NCBI GenBank assembly: GCA_027492445.1
Contig: JAPUES010000127.1
Span: 1-15,069, forward strand
Length of the DNA stretch: 15,069 nt
Direction: 5' to 3'
DNA from: Sporomusaceae bacterium
GTDB lineage: Bacteria; Bacillota; Negativicutes; DSM-13327
Part shown: positions 6,933 to 14,347 of the stretch, in pieces
Position numbering within the stretch: position 1 is the stretch's first letter
How the letters are laid out: every line of letters begins with the position of its first letter
Notes under the pieces: model-generated
Told to the model about the DNA's origin: nothing
The model's database searches: none
Seen by the model: the letters and a program-made list of their open reading frames with translations, nothing else
Program-made: the position numbers and the translations under genes

Positions 6933-7187
6933 TTAATGCTGGATTAAATCTCCTGAAAAAACCCGTAGGATTTCAACATTGAGTTTTTGTGCTTCTAAGA
7001 GTGCGAGTAGCTTTGCATCAATGCTGTGCAGAGTTGGCAATACATCCTCTTGCTGGTCTGCGGCGAGGACGCCAACAGTCGCATGCAGTTTTTGCAGTTC
7101 TGTGGTTGTCGATTCTTCAAGGCTATGAAGACGTTGATCAATGTCTTCAAGTTTGCTTAGTATTTTTTCCATTGTTTCCATCTTCAT
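6933..7187 (-). CDS. Small coiled-coil protein, unknown function
   Basis: The 84-residue soluble protein has no recognised domain. Residues 4-35 (METMEKILSKLEDIDQRLHSL and on) show regular heptads of Leu/Ile/Met. A second helical stretch lies around residues 52-76 (LPTLHSIDAKLLALLEAQ), so a helical hairpin or oligomeric coiled coil is likely. I prefer the ATG at 7187, with AGGTGA as Shine-Dalgarno, over the GTG at 7196 that forms part of that site. It has its own strong promoter (7249-7278) and shares the topB terminator. Such small proteins are often adaptors or structural factors, but nothing here shows a partner. Confidence 0.65.
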   Translation of the reverse strand: MKMETMEKILSKLEDIDQRLHSLEESTTTELQKLHATVGVLAADQQEDVLPTLHSIDAKLLALLEAQKLNVEILRVFSGDLIQH

Positions 7188-7248
7188 ATTATTCACCTGT
7201 CTTTACTAAAAGATATATTTTTTTATTACTATGAAACTTTTGTTGCTT

Positions 7249-7278
7249 ATTATACATTCTCTAAGGTAGAAACGTCAA
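7249..7278 (-). promoter_or_regulatory. Sigma-A promoter for the coiled-coil gene
   Basis: On the minus strand TTGACG (7278-7273, five of six) and a perfect TATAAT (7254-7249) are separated by 18 bases. The start would be near 7242, about 55 bases before the start codon. Confidence 0.75.
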
Positions 7279-7291
7279 TCATTATAGCAAG

Positions 7292-7326
7292 AAAAAACCT
7301 GACAGGTTTTAAACTGCCAGGTTTTT
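7292..7326. terminator. Terminator of the amtB-glnK operon
   Basis: AAAAACCTG-a-CAG pairs with CTG-c-CAGGTTTTT, one mismatch in thirteen, around an eight-base loop. The T run on the minus strand follows the glnK stop by 46 bases. Confidence 0.85.
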
Positions 7327-7371
7327 CTATGGAATGAAGGAGGAGAGGATATGGTTTGTATTATAAGGTAG

Positions 7372-7734
7372 CTAGTTTTGAGGATCGATAATCGCGATAT
7401 CCCCTTCTTCGCCAGTGCGGATTCTAACCGCATTTTCAATAGGGTAAATGAAGATTTTTCCATCGCCAATTTTGCCTGTGCGGCAAATTTTCTTCACCGT
7501 TTCAATCACTGTCTCGACAGGGACTTCGCATACTACAATTTCGATTTTTATACCGGCTAAGAGGTTGATGGTATATTCTTTGCCCCGATATACTTCCGTA
7601 TGCCCTTGTTGTAAGCCACAGCCGAAGATTTGACTTACTGTCATGCCTGTCACGCCAATAGCGGCTAAGGCTTCTTTCAATTCTTCTAATTTACCAGGGC
7701 GGGTAATGATATCAATTTTGCTGATTTTTTTCAT
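7372..7734 (-). CDS. glnK: PII nitrogen regulatory protein, GlnK type
   Basis: PII proteins are trimers that bind ATP/ADP and 2-oxoglutarate and block the ammonium channel when nitrogen is plentiful. The 120-residue sequence aligns along its length with GlnB/GlnK. The T-loop reads GHTEVYRGKEYTI, with the modifiable tyrosine (Y51 of E. coli) at Y54 because of a three-residue N-terminal extension. The nucleotide-binding B-loop is TGKIGDGKIFIYPIE, the family signature, followed by the conserved RIRTGEEG C-loop. AAGGGG stands about nine bases before the ATG. It lies 25 bases downstream of amtB, so the two are cotranscribed, the reverse of the usual glnK-amtB order. Confidence 0.95.
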   Translation of the reverse strand: MKKISKIDIITRPGKLEELKEALAAIGVTGMTVSQIFGCGLQQGHTEVYRGKEYTINLLAGIKIEIVVCEVPVETVIETVKKICRTGKIGDGKIFIYPIENAVRIRTGEEGDIAIIDPQN

Positions 7735-7759
7735 AAAGTATTACCCCTTTTCAATGTAT

Positions 7760-9193
7760 TTAAGAACGTGGTCCTGCTGTTTCTAACGTTGTTTTTACTA
7801 CATGTTCGGATGTTAGTACGCTACTGGCGAAGGATACAGAAGAACCAGCAGATACGTCTTGATAGCTATAGCCTCGTTCGCCGTGCTCCGTGATATCGAG
7901 TCCTACCGCTTCGTGTTCTTCATCAGCTCGTAGGCCTACGAAGATGCTAATTACTTTTAAGATAATAAAGGTCATACCTGCTGCAAACACCCAAGTGGCA
8001 CCAACGCCAATCAGTTGAGTGAGAACAAGATCGGGATTGCCAAAGAATAGTCCATCATTGCCTGCAGGGTTAACAGCTTTGGAAGCGAATAAACCAGTAG
8101 CAATTGCGCCCCAAGTGCCGCCCACACCATGTACGCCAAAGGCATCTAAGGAATCATCATAACCAAATTTATTTTTTACAATACTAACTGCAAGGAAGCA
8201 AATAAGACCACTTGCAAGACCGATAGCAATGGCTGGCAGGGTGCTGACAAATCCAGCAGCAGGAGTAATGGCAACGAGCCCAGCTACGCAACCACTGGCC
8301 GCTCCAAGAATTGTAGGTTTACCATGATATAACCATTCTGTCAGAACCCATGACACTGTAGCAGCTGCTGCTGCGATATGAGTAACAACGAAGGCGTTAG
8401 CAGCAAGGCCGTTAGCAGATAAGGCGCTGCCTGCGTTAAACCCGAACCAACCAAACCATAGAAGGGAAGCACCGATGATTGTCATTGGTAAATGGTGAGG
8501 CAACATAATTTCTGTGCCATAACCTTTGCGTTTACCAATCATTAAGGCAACTACCAGACCGGAAATACCAGAAGAGATATGAACGACTGTGCCGCCGGCA
8601 AAGTCTAAGATTCCTAAATTGCGCATCCAACCATCTACGCCCCATACCCAGTGAGCTAATGGATCATAAACGAATGTGGACCATAACAGCGTGAATAATA
8701 CAAAAGCTGGAAATTTCATGCGTTCTGCAAAAGAACCAGTAATCAAGGCCACTGCAATCACTGCAAACATAGCTTGGAAAATCATGAACGCTAAATGAGG
8801 GATAGTTGCTGCATAGTCGGCATTTGCCGTTTGCCCTACATCAGCTAAGCCAAACCAAGCGAGGCTTCCGATTATACCATTAACATCTGGTCCGAAAGAA
8901 AGGGAATAACCAAAAAGTACCCATTGTACCGATATAAGACCAATGATGAAAAAACTTTGCATAATAGTGCTGAGTACATTTTTACTTCTAACCATACCGC
9001 CGTAAAATAAAGCCAAACCAGGTGTCATTATCATAACAAGTGCAGCGCTTAGTAAGATGAAGGTAGTATCTCCTGTATCGAGGGCAACTGGGGCAGCTGC
9101 ATCGACGGCTTCAACAGCTTCAGCAAAGACGGTAGATACATTTAGTACCATAACCATGACATAGGACATCATAATAGTAAATAATTTTTTCAT
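7760..9193 (-). CDS. amtB: Ammonium transporter AmtB
   Basis: This trimeric channel conducts ammonium across the cytoplasmic membrane. The 477-residue protein begins with a cleavable-looking signal peptide (about residues 1-24, ending VFA). Eleven spans follow, starting at the ALVMIMTPGLALFYGG motif. The pore histidines are in DFAGGTVVHISSG and DAFGVHGVGGTWG, equivalent to H168 and H318 of E. coli AmtB; the first motif also carries the D160 equivalent. After the last span the conserved ADEEHEAVGLDITEHGE tail, which contacts PII, is extended by about 35 Ser/Thr/Val-rich residues not usual in the family. GGGAGGA precedes the ATG. Its transcript carries a long attenuator-like leader (9194-9380). 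Confidence 0.96.
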   Translation of the reverse strand: MKKLFTIMMSYVMVMVLNVSTVFAEAVEAVDAAAPVALDTGDTTFILLSAALVMIMTPGLALFYGGMVRSKNVLSTIMQSFFIIGLISVQWVLFGYSLSFGPDVNGIIGSLAWFGLADVGQTANADYAATIPHLAFMIFQAMFAVIAVALITGSFAERMKFPAFVLFTLLWSTFVYDPLAHWVWGVDGWMRNLGILDFAGGTVVHISSGISGLVVALMIGKRKGYGTEIMLPHHLPMTIIGASLLWFGWFGFNAGSALSANGLAANAFVVTHIAAAAATVSWVLTEWLYHGKPTILGAASGCVAGLVAITPAAGFVSTLPAIAIGLASGLICFLAVSIVKNKFGYDDSLDAFGVHGVGGTWGAIATGLFASKAVNPAGNDGLFFGNPDLVLTQLIGVGATWVFAAGMTFIILKVISIFVGLRADEEHEAVGLDITEHGERGYSYQDVSAGSSVSFASSVLTSEHVVKTTLETAGPRS

Positions 9194-9260
9194 GTTATAT
9201 TCCTCCCATTATTTTTTTTATTTTGGAAAAGCTAAGAATGTATCTTTATATTGTAGAAAC

Positions 9261-9303
9261 AAAAGAAAAAGCGCCTAAAGGTAGTTAAATACCTTTAGGA
9301 CGC
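9261..9303 (-). terminator. Attenuator terminator in the amtB leader
   Basis: On the minus strand CCTAAAGGTA (9299-9290), a six-base loop and TACCTTTAGG (9283-9274) form a perfect ten-pair stem, continued by flanking GCG/CGC. It is followed by TTTTTCTTTT. It lies 68 bases upstream of the amtB start, inside the transcript from the promoter at 9387-9415, so it must be overridden for amtB to be expressed. The bottom of its 5' arm overlaps the second hexaloop hairpin. Confidence 0.8.
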
Positions 9304-9361
9304 CATTGTCCCTATTAGACAGAAAGAGCCTTCGCAATAGTATGCGAAGGCGTCATTGCCT
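9297..9361 (-). ncRNA. Tandem hexaloop hairpins in the amtB leader, ANTAR-target-like
   Basis: Reading the transcript (minus strand), hairpin P1 is AGGC-AATGAC-GCCT (9361-9348). Hairpin P2 is GGGAC-AATGGC-GTCCT (9312-9297, one G-U pair). Both loops have six bases with A at position 1 and G at position 4, the known signature of RNAs bound by ANTAR-domain antiterminators. P2's 3' strand overlaps the 5' arm of the terminator at 9261-9303. P1's overlaps a second, nine-pair terminator-like hairpin at 9328-9351 (GCCTTCGCA), followed by TCTTTCT. The two 12-base cores, GRCAATGRCGYC, are direct repeats 50 bases apart. ANTAR control is inferred; no ANTAR gene lies in the window. Confidence 0.68.
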
Positions 9362-9386
9362 AACCAATATAAAGTTTATGAATTGA

Positions 9387-9415
9387 AGTATAACAGTCTT
9401 TTTTTATAGTGTCAA
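9387..9415 (-). promoter_or_regulatory. Sigma-A promoter for amtB-glnK
   Basis: On the minus strand a perfect TTGACA (9415-9410), a 17-base spacer and TATACT (9392-9387, five of six) predict transcription from about 9380. The leader to the amtB ATG is then about 187 bases. I see no sigma-54 motif. Confidence 0.8.
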
Positions 9416-9517
9416 TGGTAAATTTTAAAAAAAATAAGAAACAAACAAAAATATAAGAAAAAGTTAAAAACCGAACGAATTCTTAAAAAAACTATATATA
9501 ATTCGGATAAAATAGTG

Positions 9518-9523
9518 TATAAT
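9518..9523 (+). promoter_or_regulatory. Possible -10 box for the FAD dehydrogenase gene
   Basis: A perfect TATAAT lies 51 bases before the ATG in a very A/T-rich region. No good -35 box stands at the right distance, so the assignment is weak. Confidence 0.35.
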
Positions 9524-9574
9524 AAATGACGGCTTATGGTTTGATGATGAAAATGATGAAAAGGAGCCGAAAAA

Positions 9575-10966
9575 ATGAACAATAAATATGATGTAGCTAT
9601 TATTGGTGGAGGACCTTCGGCAATTTTTGCCGCCTATGAATTGGTATCTAATAATCCTACGATTCGTGTTGTTATGATAGAAGAGGGACATGATATTTAT
9701 CATCGTCAATGTCCGATTGCTGCCAAGAAGGTCACTTATTGTATCAATTGTAAAGTTTGCGATATTATGAGAGGGTTTGGTGGTGCGGGGGCTTTTTCTG
9801 ATGGTAAATATAACTTTACTAGTGAATTTGGCGGTTGGTTAAATGAATATATTTCCAATGAACAAGTGGAAGAGTTAATAGATTATGTTGATTCTATTAA
9901 TCTTAGCTATGGCGCTCCAAAAGAATTTTTTACCACTAAGAATAGTAGTATCCGTAAAACAGCCTTACAATTTGATTTGCATTTGCTCCAGGCTAAAGTG
10001 CGTCATTTAGGTACAGAAAATAATTTGCATATTTTAAAGTGTATTTATGAATTTTTAAAAGATAAAATAACCATACTATTTGGTAAGCATGTAGAAGAGT
10101 TCAGCAAACAAGAAGATGGTTTTACAGTAGCCTTACGAGAGGATGCCCAGGAAATTAAGTGTGATTATTTAATTGCTGCTCCTGGTCGCTCAGGATCAGA
10201 ATGGTTTTCTGATAAATGCAAAAAGCTAGGCCTTGCCATGATTAGCAACCAAGTAGACGTTGGAGTGCGTGTGGAAATTCCATCCGAAATTTTTCAACAT
10301 ATTACAGATGAAGTATATGAAGCAAAGCTAGTATATCGTACAAAGGGCTATGGGGATTTAGTGCGAACTTTCTGTATGAATCCTAAGGGCTATGTGGTGG
10401 CGGAAAATACAGATGGCATTATTACGGTAAATGGTCATAGCTATCGAGATGAAAAACTTCATAGTAAGAATACCAACTTTGCTTTGCTAGTCAGTAATAA
10501 ATTCACCGAACCCTTTACCGAACCACAACAGTATGGCAAACGGATTGCATCCTTTTCCAATATGCTTGGTGGTGGGGTATTAGTACAACGTTTTGGTGAT
10601 CTCATTAAAGGCCGTAGAACCAATGAACATCGTCTAGGACAAAGCTTTACCAAACCAACTCTAGCAGCTACGCCTGGGGATTTGAGTTTGGTGTTGCCGA
10701 AGCGTCATTTGGACAACCTAATTGAAATGATTTATGCGTTAGATAAAATTGCCCCTGGTATGGCAAATGATGATACCCTCCTCTACGGTGTGGAAGTGAA
10801 ATTTTATAGTTCCCGCTTAAAATTAACAGCAGAACTAGAAACGGAGATTCCCAATATGTTTGGCATTGGCGATGGGGCCGGAGTAACACGAGGTTTATCC
10901 CAGGCCAGTGCTAGCGGTGTACATGTAGCTCGAACCATTCAACAACGACTAGAAAAACAAGCCTAA
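9575..10966 (+). CDS. FAD-dependent dehydrogenase, COG2509 type
   Basis: The 463-residue flavoprotein opens with a Rossmann FAD-binding motif, YDVAIIGGGPSAIFAAYEL (residues 5-23), then an acidic strand end, VVMIEEG. A compact Cys group follows: C46, then CINCKVC (C56, C59, C62). It runs into GFGGAGAFSDGKYN, the block typical of the uncharacterised COG2509 dehydrogenases. Further on are YLIAAPGRSGSEW and, near the C-terminus, MFGIGDGAGVTRGLSQASASG, the second FAD-contact region. The Cys spacing could bind a metal or Fe-S cluster or form a redox disulfide; the sequence does not decide. No substrate is known to me for the family. AAGGAG is eight bases before the ATG. It is a single-gene unit ending at 10968-11009. 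Confidence 0.85.
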   Translation: MNNKYDVAIIGGGPSAIFAAYELVSNNPTIRVVMIEEGHDIYHRQCPIAAKKVTYCINCKVCDIMRGFGGAGAFSDGKYNFTSEFGGWLNEYISNEQVEELIDYVDSINLSYGAPKEFFTTKNSSIRKTALQFDLHLLQAKVRHLGTENNLHILKCIYEFLKDKITILFGKHVEEFSKQEDGFTVALREDAQEIKCDYLIAAPGRSGSEWFSDKCKKLGLAMISNQVDVGVRVEIPSEIFQHITDEVYEAKLVYRTKGYGDLVRTFCMNPKGYVVAENTDGIITVNGHSYRDEKLHSKNTNFALLVSNKFTEPFTEPQQYGKRIASFSNMLGGGVLVQRFGDLIKGRRTNEHRLGQSFTKPTLAATPGDLSLVLPKRHLDNLIEMIYALDKIAPGMANDDTLLYGVEVKFYSSRLKLTAELETEIPNMFGIGDGAGVTRGLSQASASGVHVARTIQQRLEKQA

Positions 10967-10967
10967 T

Positions 10968-11009
10968 AAAAAAGCAGCTAGCAGAGTAGTACCCTGCTAG
11001 CTGCTTTTT
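10968..11009. terminator. Bidirectional terminator between the FAD and HD-GYP genes
   Basis: AAAAA plus GCAGCTAGCAG pairs exactly with CTGCTAGCTGC plus TTTTT, a 16-pair stem around a nine-base loop. It serves both converging genes. Confidence 0.9.
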
Positions 11010-11018
11010 CTTAAAATG

Positions 11019-12086
11019 CTAACCGGCCAGATAATCCGGTGTGCACATCCGGGCGATAGTAATATCTTCCGAGGCAGAAAGGTCAATTAATTTTTTATCA
11101 AGGGTCAGTACAATAGGGGCGTTAGAATTTGAGGGTGGAAAGTAGAGTACTTCCGCTTGTCGACCGTCGCTAAGTATTACGTTGCTATGTAAGAGGGAAG
11201 CCCGAATTTTTTGAATAAAAGGTTCGGAAATTCTTGGGTCGATTTTACCAAACATGTCATTCGCGAGTAAATTGAGGGCGGCAAAGGGATTGCAACGATC
11301 ATTTTTATAGGTTTCATTATGAAATATATTAGCAATGGTAATAATCTTAGCATAAGGGTGAATTTTACTGCTTGCTACCCCTAGCGGAAAACCAGTACCA
11401 TCTAAATATTCATGATGCTGAAGTACGCTAAGCATAACCTCTTCGGGAAGACCTTCTACATTGCGTAATAGTTGTCCACCGTTGATGATGTGAGCATGAG
11501 GTTCAGGGTTACCCTCTTTGGCAATTACCATTTTGCCGATGTCGTGTAATAAGGCGCTTAAGGTTAAGGTTTGGAGCTCTGTATCCCCGAGATTCATTTG
11601 TTTGCCCATAAGCCCACAAATATAAGCCACCATTACACTGTGGCGGCTCACCTCATCGGCTAATTGCTGATCGCTAATGAGCAAATAGTCCATAATAGCA
11701 GGACCTGTTGACAAAATGGAAGAGTAGACGATAAAAGAAGTTTCTTTAAGCGCGACTACCGGTATTTGTTTTTGGTTACGTACAAAATCAAAAGAACTAG
11801 AGGTTGTTGTTAAAAGACTATCATATTCTTCAAAGAATTTTGCACACTCAATAGAGATATCAGCAGAAAAAGGCGATGAAATGGGCGCTCCTACCAGTAT
11901 GTCTTGCATATCATCATCCGTATTAATATGGACGTAGTTAATGTCCCACATGGTCAGTAGTGAAATGGTGCGATCCGTAATGGTTCCGCCTTGCCCTAAG
12001 AGAGTTTTTCCGTCAGGAGTAATAACCGCATGACTGAGAGTACGACCAGGGGTTAAATCTTTCACTGCAATCATGATTGTAGACAT
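11019..12086 (-). CDS. HD-GYP-like domain protein with altered metal-site motifs
   Basis: HD-GYP proteins hydrolyse cyclic-di-GMP with two or three metal ions. Of the 355 residues, about 1-60 resemble the small beta domain often found before HD-GYP (DLTPGRTL...TPDGKTLLGQGG). The HD-GYP domain follows from about 140: H149, LLHDIGK with H181-D182, HAHIINGG (about 197), and HHEYLDGTGFP (H224, H225, D229), where GFP replaces GYP. The segment that normally reads ADxYDA is ANIFHNET, so the metal-binding Asp is Asn (N253) and the second Asp is His. It may be weak, altered in specificity or a binding-only receptor. GAGGAG lies about seven bases before the ATG. No receiver or membrane segment is present. 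Confidence 0.83.
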   Translation of the reverse strand: MSTIMIAVKDLTPGRTLSHAVITPDGKTLLGQGGTITDRTISLLTMWDINYVHINTDDDMQDILVGAPISSPFSADISIECAKFFEEYDSLLTTTSSSFDFVRNQKQIPVVALKETSFIVYSSILSTGPAIMDYLLISDQQLADEVSRHSVMVAYICGLMGKQMNLGDTELQTLTLSALLHDIGKMVIAKEGNPEPHAHIINGGQLLRNVEGLPEEVMLSVLQHHEYLDGTGFPLGVASSKIHPYAKIITIANIFHNETYKNDRCNPFAALNLLANDMFGKIDPRISEPFIQKIRASLLHSNVILSDGRQAEVLYFPPSNSNAPIVLTLDKKLIDLSASEDITIARMCTPDYLAG

Positions 12087-12132
12087 AGAAACAGCTCCTC
12101 TTATTTTAAATAGTATAAAAGGGGTCTTTTAT

Positions 12133-12161
12133 TTTACCTTTGCGCTTTATAAGTTTATAAT
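12133..12161 (+). promoter_or_regulatory. Sigma-A promoter for the ElyC/YdcF-type gene
   Basis: TTTACC (12133-12138, four of six), a 17-base spacer and a perfect TATAAT (12156-12161) predict a start near 12168, about 45 bases before the TTG start codon. The HD-GYP promoter must lie in the same divergent region, but I see no clear one. Confidence 0.6.
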
Positions 12162-12212
12162 AGGAGTAGGAATCTAAATATATTTTATTATTGTATCATG
12201 GAGGAAAAGATC

Positions 12213-12965
12213 TTGGTATATTTTATTAAATTTTTATATAGTACTTTTTTATTTCCCCCAGGCATTATCATCGTTGCCTTGGTGGCTCTGTGTTTCTATC
12301 TATATCGAAAGCGCTCTGGCTTTGCAAAAATCCTCACCGTGCTAACCCTCTTCTTTTACCTATCTACCATTTCCCTAATTAGTGACCCTTTGATTGGTTC
12401 CTTAGAAAAGCGATATCAACCTCCTAGTGATGTGCATGGAGATGTCATCATCATGCTTGGAGGCGGCGCCACCCTTGATACCCCGAATGTGCACAATCAA
12501 GGCCATTTATCAGGTTTTGCCGCCAATCGATTGTTGACTTGCGCTCAGCTTTATCAATTGCTGCAGGTTCCGATTATAATATCAGGGGGCAAAGTGCTAG
12601 AAACGACAGGATCGGAAGCCGATATTGCGAAAAGAATTTTGATGGGACTCGGTGTCCCTGAAGACATGATCATTGCTGAAAATCAAAGCTTGAATACTAC
12701 AGAAAATGCCAAATATACAAAAGAAATGATGAAAAAGAATGGTTTTACAGAGCCTATTCTAGTCACCTCGGCTTTTCATATGGAAAGGTCTGTCTTACAG
12801 TTTAAGAAAGCCAACTTATCCGTTATTCCTTATCCTACGGATTATCAAACCAATCTGCGCATGCAATTTCAGCCTCATCAACTATGGCCGTCAGCAGTTG
12901 CCCTGCTTGATGTTAGCTTGGCATTAAAGGAATATGTAGGAATTTTAGCGATTAAGTGGTATTGA
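12213..12965 (+). CDS. ElyC/SanA/YdcF-family (DUF218) envelope protein
   Basis: The protein has two N-terminal membrane spans (about residues 6-28 and 36-57) followed by a DUF218 domain. The domain shows VIIMLGGGA near residue 80, VPIIISGGK near 120, ENQSLNTTENA near 156 and PILVTSAFHMERSVLQFK near 180, the order seen in the SanA/ElyC/YdcF group. With two spans and about 250 residues it is nearest to ElyC, which is linked to peptidoglycan and envelope assembly in E. coli; the chemical activity is not established. I place the start at the TTG at 12213 because GGAGG (12200-12204) is eight bases upstream. The ATG at 12198 adjoins that site and has no ribosome binding site of its own. Confidence 0.82.
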   Translation: MVYFIKFLYSTFLFPPGIIIVALVALCFYLYRKRSGFAKILTVLTLFFYLSTISLISDPLIGSLEKRYQPPSDVHGDVIIMLGGGATLDTPNVHNQGHLSGFAANRLLTCAQLYQLLQVPIIISGGKVLETTGSEADIAKRILMGLGVPEDMIIAENQSLNTTENAKYTKEMMKKNGFTEPILVTSAFHMERSVLQFKKANLSVIPYPTDYQTNLRMQFQPHQLWPSAVALLDVSLALKEYVGILAIKWY

Positions 12966-12982
12966 GCATCCTTATTTTAATA

Positions 12983-13012
12983 TAGACTTTTGCTATAGAA
13001 GGCTGTTACAAT
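12983..13012 (+). promoter_or_regulatory. Possible promoter for the radical SAM gene
   Basis: TAGACT (12983-12988, four of six) and TACAAT (13007-13012, five of six) are separated by 18 bases, about 50 bases before the start codon. There is no terminator after the preceding gene, so read-through is also possible. Confidence 0.42.
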
Positions 13013-13061
13013 AATGCAAGAGATAAATCCGTAGAAAAATATTAAGAAAAGAAGTGAAGAT

Positions 13062-14228
13062 ATGATTGGTGTAAGCAAATTGCTTTGCGATACAGAAAAT
13101 TTTGGGGATAGCCTTCGCTATGCTAAGGGTGTCCATGGTCAGCGCCATGGTGCTGCCGCAGGGATGGGCCCTGTAGTATCCTGGAATATAACTAGAACTT
13201 GTAATTTAAAGTGCGTTCATTGCTATTCAGACTCTGATGGAAAAAAATATGATGGTGAATTAACCACAGAGGAAGCTAAGAAGTTTATTGATGATTGCGC
13301 TGCGTTTAAAGTTCCTGTACTACTCATGTCGGGAGGAGAACCTCTCATTCGTCCGGATGTTTTTGAATTGGTCAAACATGCCAATCAGCATGGCATAAGA
13401 GCTACCTTTTCTACCAATGGTACTTTAATTAACAAACAAATGGCCAAGGATATTAAGGCCTTAAATGTAGGTTATGTTGGTATCAGCCTTGATGGTCTTG
13501 GTGAGGCTAATGATAAGTTTCGTGGCAAATCGGGAGCCTTTGATAAAGCATTAGAGGGGATTCGCAATTGTCTAGAGGTTGGGCAACGGGTAGGACTGCG
13601 TTTTACCATTAACCGTTATAATTTTCATGATCTTGAAGAAATTTTCCGACTAATAAAAGAAGAAAAAATTCCTCGTGTTTGTTTTTATCATCTTGTATAT
13701 TCAGGCAGGGGATCGCAAATGATGCAGCATGATGTTACCCATGAAGAGTCTCGTGAGGCTATGGATCTCATTATCCGTAAGGCAGAAGAGCTAGGGGATA
13801 AATGCGAAATTCTCACAGTGGATAATCATGCAGACATTGTCTATTTGTATTTACAATATCTTAAAAAAGACCCTGTTCGTGCGGAAAAAATATGGGAACT
13901 TATGATGCGTAATGGCGGTAATCGTTCTGGTATTGCCTTTGCTAATGTTGATCCTTTAGGTGATGTTCACTCCGATCAATTTACACAAAACTATACCTTT
14001 GGTAATGTTCGGGACAAGGCTTTCGGTGATATTTGGACAGACGAATCCAATCCAATCCTCAAGGGGTTGAAAGATCGTAAGCCCTTACTAAAGGGGCGCT
14101 GCGGCATCTGTAAATGGCTAAATGTCTGTAACGGAAACTTCCGCGCCCGCGCCGAAGCAACAACAGGCGACTTCTGGGAATCAGATCCAGCGTGTTATTT
14201 AACGGATAAAGAAATAGGGATAGAATAA
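13062..14228 (+). CDS. Radical SAM/SPASM enzyme of the NirJ/AhbC type
   Basis: Radical SAM enzymes use a [4Fe-4S] cluster to split S-adenosylmethionine. The 388 residues show the cluster motif CNLKCVHC (C47, C51, C54), the SAM-contact block LLMSGGEPL near 90, and ISLDGLGEANDKFRG near 150. The C-terminal SPASM-like region, RCGICKWLNVCNGNFRARA, continues to DPACYL (C347, C350, C356, C378) for extra cluster binding. SDQFTQNYTFGNVRDKAFGDIW is characteristic, in my reading, of the NirJ/AhbC/AhbD group. That group trims the side chains of siroheme-derived tetrapyrroles on the way to heme or heme d1. AhbC (12,18-didecarboxysiroheme deacetylase) or NirJ1 are the nearest calls. No other tetrapyrrole gene is in the window. 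The ribosome binding site (GAAGTGA) is modest. Confidence 0.82.
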   Translation: MIGVSKLLCDTENFGDSLRYAKGVHGQRHGAAAGMGPVVSWNITRTCNLKCVHCYSDSDGKKYDGELTTEEAKKFIDDCAAFKVPVLLMSGGEPLIRPDVFELVKHANQHGIRATFSTNGTLINKQMAKDIKALNVGYVGISLDGLGEANDKFRGKSGAFDKALEGIRNCLEVGQRVGLRFTINRYNFHDLEEIFRLIKEEKIPRVCFYHLVYSGRGSQMMQHDVTHEESREAMDLIIRKAEELGDKCEILTVDNHADIVYLYLQYLKKDPVRAEKIWELMMRNGGNRSGIAFANVDPLGDVHSDQFTQNYTFGNVRDKAFGDIWTDESNPILKGLKDRKPLLKGRCGICKWLNVCNGNFRARAEATTGDFWESDPACYLTDKEIGIE

Positions 14229-14230
14229 AT

Positions 14231-14272
14231 AAAAGCACCAACAGGTTCTACATGGAACTTGTTGGTGCTTTT
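14231..14272 (+). terminator. Terminator after the radical SAM gene
   Basis: An 18-pair stem beginning AAAAGCACCAACA, with one G-U pair and a six-base loop, ends in TTTT. It begins two bases after the stop codon and marks the end of ordered gene content before the repeat region. Confidence 0.9.
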
Positions 14273-14317
14273 ATGCAGGAAAAGAAAAGTAGAACAGTAT
14301 TGGAGGAATTTTCATAG

Positions 14318-14347
14318 GAAACATCGGGAAACATTAGGAAACATCGG
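14318..14347. repeat. Three tandem 10-base repeats
   Basis: GGAAACATCG, GGAAACATTA and GGAAACATCG follow one another without spacing. The third is the first ten bases of the longer repeat unit at 14338, so the array looks like a slipped or extended end of that unit. Confidence 0.7.

Noticed and set aside
9337..9342. Hexaloop ATAGTA (A1, G4) on the plus strand as the ANTAR hairpin
   Set aside because: That strand is antisense to the amtB transcript; the A1/G4 loops on the sense strand are the two short hairpins instead.
9355..9420. Sigma-54 promoter for amtB
   Set aside because: No GG/GC pair at -24/-12 spacing; a near-consensus sigma-A promoter is present.
12198..12212. ATG at 12198 as start of the ElyC/YdcF-type gene
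   Set aside because: It overlaps the GGAGG that lies eight bases before the in-frame TTG at 12213, and nothing like a ribosome binding site precedes the ATG.
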